Source of the DNA: Leucobacter zeae
Lineage (GTDB): Bacteria > Actinomycetota > Actinomycetes > Actinomycetales > Microbacteriaceae
Reading direction: 5' to 3'
Assembly (NCBI RefSeq): GCF_016758175.1
Contig: NZ_QYAB01000001.1
Coordinates: 1,527,849 to 1,591,848, forward strand
Length of the DNA: 64,000 bases
The notes beneath the pieces were generated by a model, which did no database searches, was not told the DNA's origin, and saw only the letters and a list, made by a program, of their open reading frames with translations. Of the stretch, positions 34,731-43,349 are shown one piece after another; positions within the stretch are counted from its first letter, which is position 1; each line of letters begins with the position of its first letter. The translations under genes were made by a program, and so were the position numbers.

Positions 34731-35327
34731 TCAGCGGATGTAGACGTCGAGGTGGGTGCCGAAGGTGCCGCGGTCGTAGATCTTGCCGCGATAGCCGAAC
34801 GGGGTCTCGAAGACCGTGCCCTTCGGCGCGTCCCCGGCGAGCACGATGAATCCGTCCGAGTCGCTCACGTATCCGTCGTCGTTCACGTGGCGCCCCGGGA
34901 TCTCGAGTCCGGGCCCCGGGAGCACCTGCTGGCTGTAGAAGGTGAACTTGTGGCCGCCCCAGTGCACCGCGCCCGTGAACATGAACTCCTCGAGCGTGTA
35001 CTCGGCCGCGCCGCTCACGCCGGGTGCGCTGCCCGAGCCGCGTTTCCCATCGCCCGGCCCGTCCGCCCCGCCCGCTGCGGGCGCTTCGGCCTCGATCGTC
35101 GTGTCGAGGGGGCTCCCCGCTGCCGGCGACGTCTCGAGCTCCTGGCCGCCGTGCCGTGCGAGCTGCGCTTCGACGCTGCTCTCCGAGACCGCGGTGGCGA
35201 TGGAGTACGGGGCGAGCGCTGCGCTGCCGACGAACGCGGCGACGGTCGCCGCGGCGCCGATCCCGAGGAATCGGGACCAGCGCGAGACGGCGGGTCGCGC
35301 GTCGGGGCGGACGGGCGGGGAGGGCAT
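34731..35327 (-). CDS. Secreted or anchored protein with a 3D/RlpA-like beta-barrel domain
   Basis: 198 residues. An N-terminal hydrophobic segment (about 20-45) serves as signal or anchor, then a low-complexity Gly/Ala/Asp linker, then a C-terminal domain of about 90 residues with G-R-H-V-N-D-D-G-Y-V, D-G-F-I-V-L-A, P-K-G-T-V-F-E-T-P-F-G and G-T-H-L-D-V-Y. This resembles double-psi beta-barrel (3D domain) proteins that act on cell-wall glycans in Firmicutes and phages; the match is from memory of the family pattern. Start at 35327 has no obvious ribosome site. Confidence 0.65.
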   Translation of the reverse strand: MPSPPVRPDARPAVSRWSRFLGIGAAATVAAFVGSAALAPYSIATAVSESSVEAQLARHGGQELETSPAAGSPLDTTIEAEAPAAGGADGPGDGKRGSGSAPGVSGAAEYTLEEFMFTGAVHWGGHKFTFYSQQVLPGPGLEIPGRHVNDDGYVSDSDGFIVLAGDAPKGTVFETPFGYRGKIYDRGTFGTHLDVYIR

Positions 35328-35370
35328 CAGGATCCCGGGGCCCGCCGTGTCGCCGGGCTCGGCAGCAGCA

Positions 35371-36762
35371 TCATCGGCCGCGCGCCCCCTGCACCCAGGC
35401 CTCGACCTCGTCGGCCGTGCGCGGGATGCCTGCGGAGAGGTTCGTGCAGCCGTTCTCGGTCACGACGATGTCGTCCTCGATGCGCACGCCGATGCCGCGC
35501 AGCTCCTCGGGAACGGTCAGGTCATCGGGCTGGAAGTAGAGCCCCGGCTCGATCGTGAACACCATGCCGGGCTCGAGCACGCCGTCCATGTACATGTCGC
35601 GCCTGGCCTGCGCGCAGTCGTGCACGTCCATGCCGAGGTGGTGGCTCGTGCCGTGCACCATGTAGCGGCGGTAGTACGCCGTGCCGTCGTCCTCGGGCAG
35701 CAGCCCCCACTCGCGGGTGCGGCGCTCGATCACGGCCATCGCCGCGGCGTGCACCTCGTGGAACCTGATGCCCGGCCGCACGATCGCCCGCGCGGCATCG
35801 GCCGCTTCGAGGACGGTCTCGTAGACCCGCCGCTGCACCTCGGTGAAGGACCCCGAGACGGGCACGGTGCGCGTGATGTCGGCGGTGTACAGGCTGTCGA
35901 GCTCGATGCCGGCGTCGAGGAGCAGCAGGTCGCCGTCGAGCACCGCGCCGTCGTTGCGGATCCAGTGCAGCGTGCACGCGTGCGGCCCCGAGGCTGCGAT
36001 GGTCTCGTACCCCACGGTGTTGCCGTCGAGGCGCGCGCGCTGGTTGAAGACGCCCTCGACGATGCGCTCGCCCCGGGGGTGCGCGCTCGCGCTCGGGAGC
36101 GCCGCGAGCACCTCGGCGAAGCCCGTTGCGGTGGCGTCGACGGCCGCCTGCATCTCGGCGAGCTCGAATGCGTCCTTCACGAGTCGCAGTTCGGAGGTCG
36201 CGCGCTCGAATTCGGCGTCGGCCAGCGTGCGATCGTCGTCGCCGGAGACGAAGGACGCGAGCGGCGCCGTGCGGATCCCGAGCGCAGCGGCGACCTGCGC
36301 CAGCGAGGGCCGCGCCCCGATCCAGAACTCGCCGATCTCGGGGTTCGCGAAGAACTCGTCGCTGTCGCGCCCCGCCCGCTCGCGGAAGTAGAGCGTCGCC
36401 TCGTGGGTCTGTTCCCCCGAGTCCACGGGATCGAGCACCAGGACTGCGCCGGGCTCGCTCTCGGAGCCCCATCCGGTGAGGTGGGCGAACGCGCTGTGGG
36501 CCCGGTACTGGTAGAAGGTGTCGTTGGATCGCTGCTTCATCGCCCCCGCATGCACGACGAGGCGCTCGCCCGGGAACTGCGCGCCGAGGGCGGCGCGGCG
36601 GCGGGAGGCGAAGGGGGCGACGGGCCAGGCGTCGGGGAGGAGCTCGGGCCGGTCGGCCCACTGCGAGGAGATGTAGTCGACGAACGCGTCCGAGCTCGGG
36701 GTGGTGCTGCGGTTGCTGTTGTCGATCTCCACCTCGTGGGTGGTCTGCACGTTCTCGGTCAT
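35371..36762 (-). CDS. pepP: Xaa-Pro aminopeptidase (aminopeptidase P, M24B)
   Basis: 463 residues. It removes N-terminal residues that precede proline. The N-terminal AMP_N domain is followed by the pita-bread fold with all metal ligands visible: D and D in L-L-D-A-G-I-E-L-D and T-A-D-I-T-R-T, His in H-G-T-S-H-H-L-G, Glu in T-I-E-P-G and Glu in R-I-E-D-D. No signal peptide. GAGGAT lies six bases before the ATG, the same unusual -10 form seen at coaBC. It is divergent from the PHP gene. Confidence 0.95.
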   Translation of the reverse strand: MTENVQTTHEVEIDNSNRSTTPSSDAFVDYISSQWADRPELLPDAWPVAPFASRRRAALGAQFPGERLVVHAGAMKQRSNDTFYQYRAHSAFAHLTGWGSESEPGAVLVLDPVDSGEQTHEATLYFRERAGRDSDEFFANPEIGEFWIGARPSLAQVAAALGIRTAPLASFVSGDDDRTLADAEFERATSELRLVKDAFELAEMQAAVDATATGFAEVLAALPSASAHPRGERIVEGVFNQRARLDGNTVGYETIAASGPHACTLHWIRNDGAVLDGDLLLLDAGIELDSLYTADITRTVPVSGSFTEVQRRVYETVLEAADAARAIVRPGIRFHEVHAAAMAVIERRTREWGLLPEDDGTAYYRRYMVHGTSHHLGMDVHDCAQARRDMYMDGVLEPGMVFTIEPGLYFQPDDLTVPEELRGIGVRIEDDIVVTENGCTNLSAGIPRTADEVEAWVQGARGR

Positions 36763-36768
36763 GCCTCC

Positions 36769-36774
36769 ATCCTC
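36769..36774 (-). promoter_or_regulatory. -10 box of pepP, leaderless
   Basis: GAGGAT (T to G at position 1 of TANNNT) on the minus strand, six bases before the ATG at 36762. Confidence 0.45.
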
Positions 36775-36791
36775 TCACCCCGCCCGGCGAA

Positions 36792-36797
36792 TATCAT
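36792..36797 (+). promoter_or_regulatory. -10 box of the PHP gene, leaderless
   Basis: TATCAT, six G bases, then ATG at 36804. Confidence 0.55.
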
Positions 36798-36803
36798 GGG
36801 GGG

Positions 36804-37655
36804 ATGGCGCGCGCGACGGCCCCGGGGGGCTACGACTTCCACACGCACTCGGTGCACTCCGACGGCACGACACGGCCCGCCGAGCTGGCCGCCGAGGCCG
36901 CCGCCCTCGGCCTCGAGGGGTTCGCGCTGACGGACCACGACACCGTCAGCGGCTGGGACGAGGCGCGCGAGGCCTCTCGGGCCGTCGGACTCGACTTCCT
37001 GCCCGGTATCGAGATCACCACGAAGCACGAGTGGGAGTCCCGGCATCTGCTCGGCTACGGGATCGACCCGCACTCCGGCGAACTGCTCGCGGCGCTCGCG
37101 CGCGTGCGCGACTCGCGCCTGGAGCGGGCGCGGGAGATGGTGCGCCGCGTGGCCGCGGACTACGCGATCACCTGGGAGGACGTCGTGCAGGACGGCGACG
37201 CGCGCACGGTCGGGCGCCCCCATATCGCGGACGCACTGGTCGCGGCAGGCTACTTCGCCGATCGGTCGACGGCGTTCGAGCAGGTGCTGCACCCGGGCTC
37301 GCCCTACTACATCGGCACCTACGCGATCGACACGCTCGACGCGATCGAGCTGGTGCGTGCGGCCGGAGGGGTGCCCGTGCTCGCGCATCCGGCAGCCTTC
37401 CGCCAGCGCGCCGCCGTGCAGGCTGCGGAGCTCGCCGAGCTCGCCGCTGCCGGCCTCTGGGGCGTCGAGCTCGCGCACCCCGAGAACCGTCTCGACTGGA
37501 TGCCGGAGCTCGAGCTCGCGGTCGGCGACCTCGGCCTCGAGACGACCGGTGCCAGCGACTACCACGGTGCAGGGAAGCCGAACCGTCTGGGGGAGCAGCG
37601 CACCTCGCCCGAGGTCGTGGCGCGATTGCGAGAGCTCGTCGTCACGCCGCGCTAG
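36804..37655 (+). CDS. PHP-domain phosphoesterase (TrpH/RNase AM type)
   Basis: 283 residues. Metal-binding motifs H-T-H-S-V-H-S-D-G (H13, H15, D20), T-D-H-D-T and the later L-A-H-P and G-A-S-D-Y-H-G match the PHP superfamily, in the TrpH/YciV group. E. coli YciV degrades 5'-oligoribonucleotides and 3',5'-bisphosphonucleotides, the likely role here. Cytoplasmic. It starts a leaderless transcript and converges on the DEAD-box helicase gene. Confidence 0.9.
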   Translation: MARATAPGGYDFHTHSVHSDGTTRPAELAAEAAALGLEGFALTDHDTVSGWDEAREASRAVGLDFLPGIEITTKHEWESRHLLGYGIDPHSGELLAALARVRDSRLERAREMVRRVAADYAITWEDVVQDGDARTVGRPHIADALVAAGYFADRSTAFEQVLHPGSPYYIGTYAIDTLDAIELVRAAGGVPVLAHPAAFRQRAAVQAAELAELAAAGLWGVELAHPENRLDWMPELELAVGDLGLETTGASDYHGAGKPNRLGEQRTSPEVVARLRELVVTPR

Positions 37656-37696
37656 CGGGAGGCGGAGCGGGCGCGATCGCCGGCCCCGCCTCCCGC
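37655..37696. terminator. Bidirectional hairpin between the PHP and DEAD-box genes
   Basis: gcgggaggcgg (37655-37665) pairs with ccgcctcccgc (37686-37696); an inner ggcg/cgcc stem lies in the loop. It begins at the PHP stop codon. Confidence 0.6.
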
Positions 37697-37700
37697 GGCG

Positions 37701-39233
37701 CTACTCGGCGGAGCCTGCCGCGGGCTCTTCCCCCGCGCTCTGCGACGCCTGCGATGCGCCGTCGGCCGAACGGCCGGATCCGCCTCGCCGGCGGCGCCGG
37801 CGGCGGCGAGGGGCAGCGTCACCCTCTGCTGCGACGTCGAGCGACGCGCCCGGCTCGCTGCCGCCGTCGAGGTCGTGGCCGTGCTGCTCGTGCCCGTGGG
37901 CCTCGTGGCGGCCGCTGCCGCGCGGGTTGGCGCTGCGGGTGCGCCGGCGCGTCCGGGAGCGCGGGCCGTCACCGCCCTCGGAGTTCTCGCCCGAACGCGA
38001 TCCGCCGTCGCGCGCCGGGCGCGATGCGGTGCGCTCCTTGACGGGCGTGGCCTTGAGGCGCCCCTTCGACCCCTCGGGGATGTTCAGGTCGGCGAACAGG
38101 TGCGGCGACGACGAGTACGTCTCGACGGGCTCCGGCACGCCGAAGTCGAGCGCCTTGTTGATGAGGGCCCACTTGTGCAGGTCGTCCCAGTCGACGAAGG
38201 TGACGGCGATTCCCGTGCGTCCGGCGCGTCCGGTACGGCCGACGCGGTGCAGGTACGTCTTCTCCTCGTCGGGGACCGTGTGATTGATGACGTGCGTCAC
38301 GTCGTCGACGTCGATGCCGCGGGCCGCGACGTCGGTCGCGATGAGGATGTCCTTCTTGCCCGCCTTGAACGAGGCCATCGCCCGCTCGCGCTGATCCTGG
38401 TTCAGATCGCCGTGCACCGCGGCAGCGTCGAACCCGCGGTCGTTCAGCTCCTCCTGGAGCTTCGCAGCGGCGCGCTTCGTGCGCATGAAGATGACGGTCT
38501 TGCCCCGGCCCTCGGCCTGCAGGATGCGGCCGATGACCTCGTCCTTGTCGAGCGAGTGCGCGCGGTAGATGATGTGCTCGATGTTCGCCTGCGCGGCGCC
38601 CTCGTCGGGGTCGGTCGCACGGATGTGGATCGGGTTGGACATGAAGCGGCGCGCGAGCGTCACGATCGTGCCTGGCATGGTGGCCGAGAAGAGCATCGTG
38701 TGGCGCTTCGCGGGAGTGAGCGAGAAGAGCTTCTCGATGTCGGCGAGGAACCCGAGGTCGAGCATCTTGTCGGCCTCGTCGAGCACCATCTCGCGGACGC
38801 CGCCCAGGTCGAGGAGTCGCTGGTTCGCCAGATCGAGCAGGCGCCCGGGCGTTCCGACGACGATCTGCGCGCCCGCCTTCAGCTGGTCGATCTGGCCCTC
38901 GTACGCCTTGCCGCCGTAGATCGGCACGACGGTCGCCGCGCGATGCTTCGAGGCGAGCTCGAGGTCCTCGAACACCTGCACCGCGAGTTCGCGCGTCGGC
39001 ACGACGACGAGCGCCTGGACGCCGGGCTCGGGGTTCTCGCCGACCCGCTGCAGCAGCGGCAGCCCGAATCCGAGGGTCTTGCCCGTACCGGTCTTCGCCT
39101 GCCCGATGATGTCCTGCCCCGTGAGGGCGAGCGGGATCGTCTGCTCCTGGATGGGGAAGGCGTCGGCGATGCCCTGCTCCGAGAGCGCGTCGACCATGTC
39201 CTGGTCGACGCCGAGTTCGAGGAATGTCGTCAC
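37701..39233 (-). CDS. DEAD-box RNA helicase
   Basis: 510 residues. All core motifs are present: Q-motif P-I-Q-E-Q-T, motif I A-K-T-G-T-G-K-T, P-T-R-E-L-A, T-P-G-R, D-E-A-D, S-A-T, A-T-D-V-A-A-R-G-I-D and H-R-V-G-R-T-G-R-A-G. The last 120 residues are basic and low-complexity, with arginine runs and glycine, typical of RNA-binding tails in RhlE/DeaD helicases. It probably remodels rRNA or mRNA. GTG start at 39233; TAGGAC five bases upstream is a possible leaderless box. Confidence 0.94.
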   Translation of the reverse strand: MTTFLELGVDQDMVDALSEQGIADAFPIQEQTIPLALTGQDIIGQAKTGTGKTLGFGLPLLQRVGENPEPGVQALVVVPTRELAVQVFEDLELASKHRAATVVPIYGGKAYEGQIDQLKAGAQIVVGTPGRLLDLANQRLLDLGGVREMVLDEADKMLDLGFLADIEKLFSLTPAKRHTMLFSATMPGTIVTLARRFMSNPIHIRATDPDEGAAQANIEHIIYRAHSLDKDEVIGRILQAEGRGKTVIFMRTKRAAAKLQEELNDRGFDAAAVHGDLNQDQRERAMASFKAGKKDILIATDVAARGIDVDDVTHVINHTVPDEEKTYLHRVGRTGRAGRTGIAVTFVDWDDLHKWALINKALDFGVPEPVETYSSSPHLFADLNIPEGSKGRLKATPVKERTASRPARDGGSRSGENSEGGDGPRSRTRRRTRSANPRGSGRHEAHGHEQHGHDLDGGSEPGASLDVAAEGDAAPRRRRRRRRGGSGRSADGASQASQSAGEEPAAGSAE

Positions 39234-39357
39234 GGTGCGTCCTAACGCTGTGCAGTGCTGCGCACACTCGCGAAGGCGCAGCGGCCGGCGCTCCGATGGC
39301 GTCGGCGGTGAATACGTACGACGGCCAGTCTATTCCAAGCCCTGCGCGATCCGACGG

Positions 39358-39363
39358 TAAGCT
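39358..39363 (+). promoter_or_regulatory. -10 box of the ferritin-like gene, leaderless
   Basis: TAAGCT, six bases before the GTG at 39370. Confidence 0.55.
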
Positions 39364-39369
39364 GACAGG

Positions 39370-40089
39370 GTGTTCGAGTGGATCCGTGGCCTGCGCAAGA
39401 AGAGCGCCCCGGCGCGCAAGTTGCGCGGCCGCGGCGAGACCGCCGACGCCGAGCGGGTCGAGCTCGCCGAGTTCGCTCCGGGCATCCTCCACTTCCTGGG
39501 GCTCACCGCCTACCTGCAGCTCGAGCTGTACGAGGCCGCGACACGCGCGGTGACCGGAGCCTCGACGCTCGAATCGAAGGATGTGCTCGCGCGGGTCGCC
39601 GGGCAGACGCTGTCCAAGCATCAGCGCCTGACGGCCGAGATCCGCCGCCGCGGCCACGAGCCGCACGTCGTGATGGCGCCGTTCGCGAAGGTCATCGACG
39701 CGTACGTTGCGCGGATCGAGACGCCCGACTGGCACCAGCACGTGCTCTCGATCTACCTCGTCGGCGGGCTCTTCGACGACTTCTTCGCGAGCCTCGCCAA
39801 GGGGCTGAAGGACGGGTACCGCTCGGAGGCCATCTCGATCCTGCAGGGCGATACCGCGCGCGACGAGCTCCGCGAGCTGCTCGAGCAGGCGCTGGCCGCG
39901 GATCCCGGGCTCTCGAGCTGGCTCGCGCTCTGGGGCCGCCGCCTGGTGGGCGACACGCTGCTCGTCTCGCGCGACGTGCTCCTGCTCAGCGAGCGGCGGG
40001 AGTTCGTGGCGAGCGAGGTCGAGCCGGTGTTCACGGAGCTGATCGCCGATCACATCCGCCGCATGGACGGCCTCGGGCTCACGGCCTGA
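39370..40089 (+). CDS. Ferritin-like-fold protein (MiaE-like family)
   Basis: 239 residues, all-helical. Helix 2 has F-L-G-L-T-A-Y-L-Q-L-E-L-Y-E-A-A, and S-K-H-Q-R-L-T-A-E plus later D-D-F-F and E-P-V-F-T-E supply acidic and His residues in the spacing of di-iron ferritin-like proteins. This matches the actinobacterial ferritin-like family related to the tRNA hydroxylase MiaE; iron binding and activity are inferred. It often lies beside a DEAD-box helicase in related genomes and does so here. GTG start is fixed by the -10 spacing. Confidence 0.82.
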   Translation: MFEWIRGLRKKSAPARKLRGRGETADAERVELAEFAPGILHFLGLTAYLQLELYEAATRAVTGASTLESKDVLARVAGQTLSKHQRLTAEIRRRGHEPHVVMAPFAKVIDAYVARIETPDWHQHVLSIYLVGGLFDDFFASLAKGLKDGYRSEAISILQGDTARDELRELLEQALAADPGLSSWLALWGRRLVGDTLLVSRDVLLLSERREFVASEVEPVFTELIADHIRRMDGLGLTA

Positions 40090-40102
40090 GCACCCGGCAC
40101 CC

Positions 40103-41404
40103 GTGGTGAGCCGAACCGTGGCCGGAGTTCCGACCGTCGCAGGCGAGACCGTGCCCCGCTGCGACTACTTCCTGGCGGGGCGCTGCCGGTCGTGCGCGCT
40201 GATCGAGACGCCCTACGACGATCAGCTGCTCGCCAAGGAGCGCCGGTGCCGGGAGCTGCTGCCGTCGGTGCCCGACGGCGCGTGGCTGCCGAGCGTGCGC
40301 GGCGGCGTCAGCGGCTTCCGCAACAAGGCGAAGCTCGTCGTCGGCGGAGCGCCAGGCGCGGTATCGCTCGGCATTCTCGGCCCCGATGGCGAGGGCGTGG
40401 ATCTGCGCGACTGCCTGATCCAGTCCGCCCCGATCCGGTCGGCGATCCCGAGGCTCGCCGCGTTCCTCGAGTCGACCGGTCTGCCGCCCTACTCCGTGCC
40501 CCGCAGACGCGGCGAGGTGAAGTTCGTGCACGTGACCGCCGCGCCGTCGGGGGACCTGATGCTGCGGTTCGTCGGTCGCACGCAGCGCACGCTCGACGTG
40601 CTGCGGTCGCGACTCGATGCGCTGCGATCGGCGATTCCCGAGGCCGTGGCGATCTCGGTGAACCTGCTGCCGGAGCACAAGGCGGTGCTCGAGGGGGAGC
40701 GCGAGGAGATGCTGTTCGGCTCCTCGCTCACGATCGAGCTGGGCGGGGGAACCGGGAGGCTTCCTGCGGATCCGGCGCGCCCGACCCGTTCCGGCCCGGG
40801 TTCGGGTTCGGGTTCGGATTCCGACGGTGCGACGCGGTCCGGCACCTCGGTCGCGCTGCACCTGCTGCCGCGGAGCTTCTTCCAGACGAACTCCGAAGTC
40901 GCTGCGGCGCTCTACGCGCAGGCCGCGGAGTGGATGGACCGCTGCGAGCCGTCGTCCATCTGGGACCTGTACTGCGGCGTCGGCGGCTTCGCGCTGCACT
41001 GCGCGTCGACGAGCACGTCCGAGGGGCGGACCGCGGCTCGGGACGTGCTCGGCGTCGAGATCAGTGAGTCGGCCGTACGTTCCGCGGAGCGGAGCGCCCG
41101 CGAGGCCGGTCTCGACGCGAGATTCATCGCGCAGGACGCGACGTCCTTCGCGCTCTCCGCTGCACGCGACGACGCGCCCGAGGCCGTGATCGTGAATCCG
41201 CCGCGGCGCGGCATCGGGCCGGAGCTCGCCGGCTGGCTCGAAGAAGCCTCCGTGCGGCAGCTGATCTACTCGAGCTGCAACCCCGAGAGCCTGGCGCGCG
41301 ACCTCGAGGCGATGCCGTCGTACGAGGTGCGAGAGGCGCGGGTCTTCGACATGTTCCCCCACACGACCCACATGGAGGTCATGCTGCTGCTCGAACGGCG
41401 CTGA
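40103..41404 (+). CDS. rlmC: 23S rRNA (uracil-C5)-methyltransferase, RlmC/RumB type
   Basis: 433 residues. The N-terminal iron-sulfur cysteines (R-C-D-Y-F ... R-C-R-S-C, then R-D-C-L-I) and no TRAM domain fit RlmC rather than RlmD. The AdoMet motif D-L-Y-C-G-V-G-G-F, the P-P-R-R-G loop and the catalytic Cys in S-S-C-N-P are present. A Ser/Gly/Asp linker is encoded partly by tandem gggttc hexamers (about 40798-40815). It lies 13 bases after the ferritin-like gene, so probably one operon. GTG 40103 or 40106 may be used. Confidence 0.92.
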   Translation: MVSRTVAGVPTVAGETVPRCDYFLAGRCRSCALIETPYDDQLLAKERRCRELLPSVPDGAWLPSVRGGVSGFRNKAKLVVGGAPGAVSLGILGPDGEGVDLRDCLIQSAPIRSAIPRLAAFLESTGLPPYSVPRRRGEVKFVHVTAAPSGDLMLRFVGRTQRTLDVLRSRLDALRSAIPEAVAISVNLLPEHKAVLEGEREEMLFGSSLTIELGGGTGRLPADPARPTRSGPGSGSGSDSDGATRSGTSVALHLLPRSFFQTNSEVAAALYAQAAEWMDRCEPSSIWDLYCGVGGFALHCASTSTSEGRTAARDVLGVEISESAVRSAERSAREAGLDARFIAQDATSFALSAARDDAPEAVIVNPPRRGIGPELAGWLEEASVRQLIYSSCNPESLARDLEAMPSYEVREARVFDMFPHTTHMEVMLLLERR

Positions 41405-41446
41405 CCCGTTCGCGCCATCGTGCGCCACCGCGAATGCGGATGGTGC

Positions 41447-41452
41447 GAGGAT
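41447..41452 (+). promoter_or_regulatory. -10 box of coaBC, leaderless
   Basis: GAGGAT, six bases before the GTG at 41459. Confidence 0.45.
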
Positions 41453-41458
41453 GGACGG

Positions 41459-42871
41459 GTGAACATCGTACTCGGAGTGACCGGCGGGATCGCCGCATAC
41501 AAGGCCGCCGCGCTCGTGCGCCTGCTCGTCGAGGAGGGGCATGACGTCCACGTCGTGCCGACCGAGGACGCGCTGCGATTCGTCGGCAGGCCGACCTGGG
41601 AGGCGCTGAGCCGCAACCCAGTGACCACGTCGGTGCACGAGGACGTGCCCGAGGTGCGGCACGTCGCGCTCGGCCAGCGTGCCGATCTCGTGGTCGTCGC
41701 ACCGGCGACGGCGAACACGATCGCGCGCATGACCGCCGGCATCGCCGACGATCTGCTCGGCACGACGCTGCTCGCCACGCGCGCCCCAGTGCTCGTCGCG
41801 CCCGCGATGCACACCGAGATGTGGCAGCACCCGGCGACCCAGGACAACGTCGCGATCCTGCGCTCGCGGGGGGTCGTCGTCATCGGTCCCGAGAGCGGTC
41901 GCCTCACGGGTGCCGACAGCGGCCCGGGCCGGATGAGCGAGCCCGACGCCATCGCGGAGCGGGTGCGCGAGATGCTCGACGCCGCTGGGAACGCGGGCCG
42001 GCTCGACGCCGCCGAGAACGATGCAGCCGAGGACGATGCAGCCGAGGACGATGCAGCCGAGGACGAAGCTCGGAAAGCGGTCGCGTTCGGGGACGTGCCC
42101 CGTGACGCAGCCGCAGCGACCGAGCGCGCCACGGGCGGCGACGAGCCGATCGCCGTCCCGGAACCCGCCGAGGTCGTGGGGGATCTCGCCGGCCGGCGGA
42201 TCCTCGTGAGCGCGGGCGGCACGCGCGAGCCGATCGATCCGGTGCGCTACATCGGCAATCGCTCGAGCGGCAGGCAGGGCGTCGCCGTCGCCGCCGCAGC
42301 GGCGGCCCGCGGCGCGAAGGTCGTGCTCCTCGCGGCGAACATCGACGAGGCGGTGCTCGAGGCGGTCGAGGGCAATTCATCGGTGCGCGTCGTGCCCGTC
42401 GGATCGGCAGCGGAACTCGAGGCGGCCGCTCACGCCGGCTCGCCCGGCGCCGACGTCGTCATCATGGCCGCCGCGGTGTCCGACTACCGGGTCTCCGAGG
42501 TGTCCGATCACAAGATCCGCAAAGAGGATTCGCCGGGCCAGGCGCCGACGCTGACGCTGGTGGAGAACCCCGACATCCTCGCGGCGCTCGTGCGGGAGCG
42601 CCGCGAGGGTCAGGTGCTCGTGGGATTCGCCGCGGAGACGGCGGAGAGCGAGGACGAGCTGCTCGAGCGGGGCAGGCGCAAGCTCGCGCGGAAGGGCGTC
42701 GACCTGCTCGCCGTCAACTCGGTCGGCTGGTCCGAGGGCTTCGAGTCGCACGAGAACACGCTGCACATCATCGAGTCGTCCGGCATGCTCGTGGGCACGG
42801 TGTCGGGGAGCAAGCGCCAGGCCGCCGACGGGCTGCTCGACGCGGTCGTCTCGGAGCTGCGGGACGATTGA
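41459..42871 (+). CDS. coaBC: Bifunctional phosphopantothenoylcysteine decarboxylase / phosphopantothenate-cysteine ligase
   Basis: 470 residues; two steps of coenzyme A synthesis. The CoaC flavoprotein part opens with V-T-G-G-I-A-A-Y-K and has A-P-A-T-A-N-T and P-A-M-H-T-E-M. The CoaB part begins at L-V-S-A-G-G-T-R-E-P-I-D-P-V-R and includes the N-R-S-S-G site and K-I-R-K-E-D. The linker is unusually acidic because of three exact 15-base repeats (D-A-A-E-D). The start is GTG 41459, set by the GAGGAT box. Confidence 0.96.
   Translation: MNIVLGVTGGIAAYKAAALVRLLVEEGHDVHVVPTEDALRFVGRPTWEALSRNPVTTSVHEDVPEVRHVALGQRADLVVVAPATANTIARMTAGIADDLLGTTLLATRAPVLVAPAMHTEMWQHPATQDNVAILRSRGVVVIGPESGRLTGADSGPGRMSEPDAIAERVREMLDAAGNAGRLDAAENDAAEDDAAEDDAAEDEARKAVAFGDVPRDAAAATERATGGDEPIAVPEPAEVVGDLAGRRILVSAGGTREPIDPVRYIGNRSSGRQGVAVAAAAAARGAKVVLLAANIDEAVLEAVEGNSSVRVVPVGSAAELEAAAHAGSPGADVVIMAAAVSDYRVSEVSDHKIRKEDSPGQAPTLTLVENPDILAALVRERREGQVLVGFAAETAESEDELLERGRRKLARKGVDLLAVNSVGWSEGFESHENTLHIIESSGMLVGTVSGSKRQAADGLLDAVVSELRDD
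42020..42064 (+). repeat. 15-base in-frame tandem repeat inside coaBC
   Basis: gatgcagccgaggac three times without a mismatch (42020-42034, 42035-42049, 42050-42064), encoding D-A-A-E-D repeats in the linker between CoaC and CoaB. Confidence 0.9.
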
Positions 42872-42901
42872 TCGCGGCGCTCCGCGATGGGCGGGCGCCG
42901 A

Positions 42902-42946
42902 ACGACGCAGACCTCGCGCACCGATGGTGCGCGAGGTCTGCGTCGT
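42902..42946. terminator. Bidirectional terminator after coaBC
   Basis: Perfect 21-bp inverted repeat, 42902-42922 with 42926-42946, 3-base apparent loop, between the convergent coaBC and DUF3107 genes. Confidence 0.8.
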
Positions 42947-42975
42947 CACGGACCCCGTGCCGGATCCGGAGCGGC

Positions 42976-43200
42976 TCAGCTGATGAAACCGACCTTGCGG
43001 CCGCCCTCGCCGCCGAGCTCGAGGTACGAGACCGATGCCACATCGACGAGGTACTGCCGGCCCTTCGTGTCCGTGAGCGTGACGAACGCCGCGTCCGATC
43101 CGGCGGCCTGTTCGACGAGGCCGCGGATCTCCTCCGCGCTCGCGTCGGTGTCGAACGAGAGCTCGCGGGGGGTGTGCTTGATGCCGATGCGAACTTCCAT
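42976..43200 (-). CDS. DUF3107 family small protein
   Basis: 74 residues. M-E-V-R-I-G-I-K-H-T-P-R-E-L-S-F at the N-terminus and a C-terminal G-G-E-G-G-R-K-V-G-F match the actinobacterial DUF3107 family, a small alpha/beta protein of unknown function that is often close to a DEAD-box helicase. GAGGAGG lies six to seven bases before the ATG at 43200. A TAGACT box 67 bases upstream gives it its own promoter. Confidence 0.88.
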   Translation of the reverse strand: MEVRIGIKHTPRELSFDTDASAEEIRGLVEQAAGSDAAFVTLTDTKGRQYLVDVASVSYLELGGEGGRKVGFIS

Positions 43201-43267
43201 AGAGGCCTCCTCGAGTGCTGCGGCGATCGGGGTTCCTCCCGGGCCGCCGTGAACTGGAACTGCTCCG

Positions 43268-43273
43268 AGTCTA
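43268..43273 (-). promoter_or_regulatory. Probable -10 box of the DUF3107 gene
   Basis: TAGACT on the minus strand, giving a leader of about 60 bases with a GAGGAGG ribosome site. Confidence 0.4.
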
Positions 43274-43294
43274 CGGTGCCGGAGCGGCGCGGGT

Positions 43295-43321
43295 CCTGGC
43301 GAACGCTCCGCGTTCGCCAGG
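43295..43321 (-). terminator. Terminator of the penicillin-acylase-family gene
   Basis: cctggcgaacg (43295-43305) pairs with cgttcgccagg (43311-43321), 11 bp with a 5-base loop, 29 bases beyond the stop of the leftward gene. Confidence 0.65.
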
Positions 43322-43349
43322 GGCGCAGCGGCCGCACGCGCCGCTCGGC

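Noticed and set aside
42020..42064. CRISPR-like array
   Set aside because: The units are 15-base direct tandem repeats in frame within coaBC, with no spacers and no cas genes.
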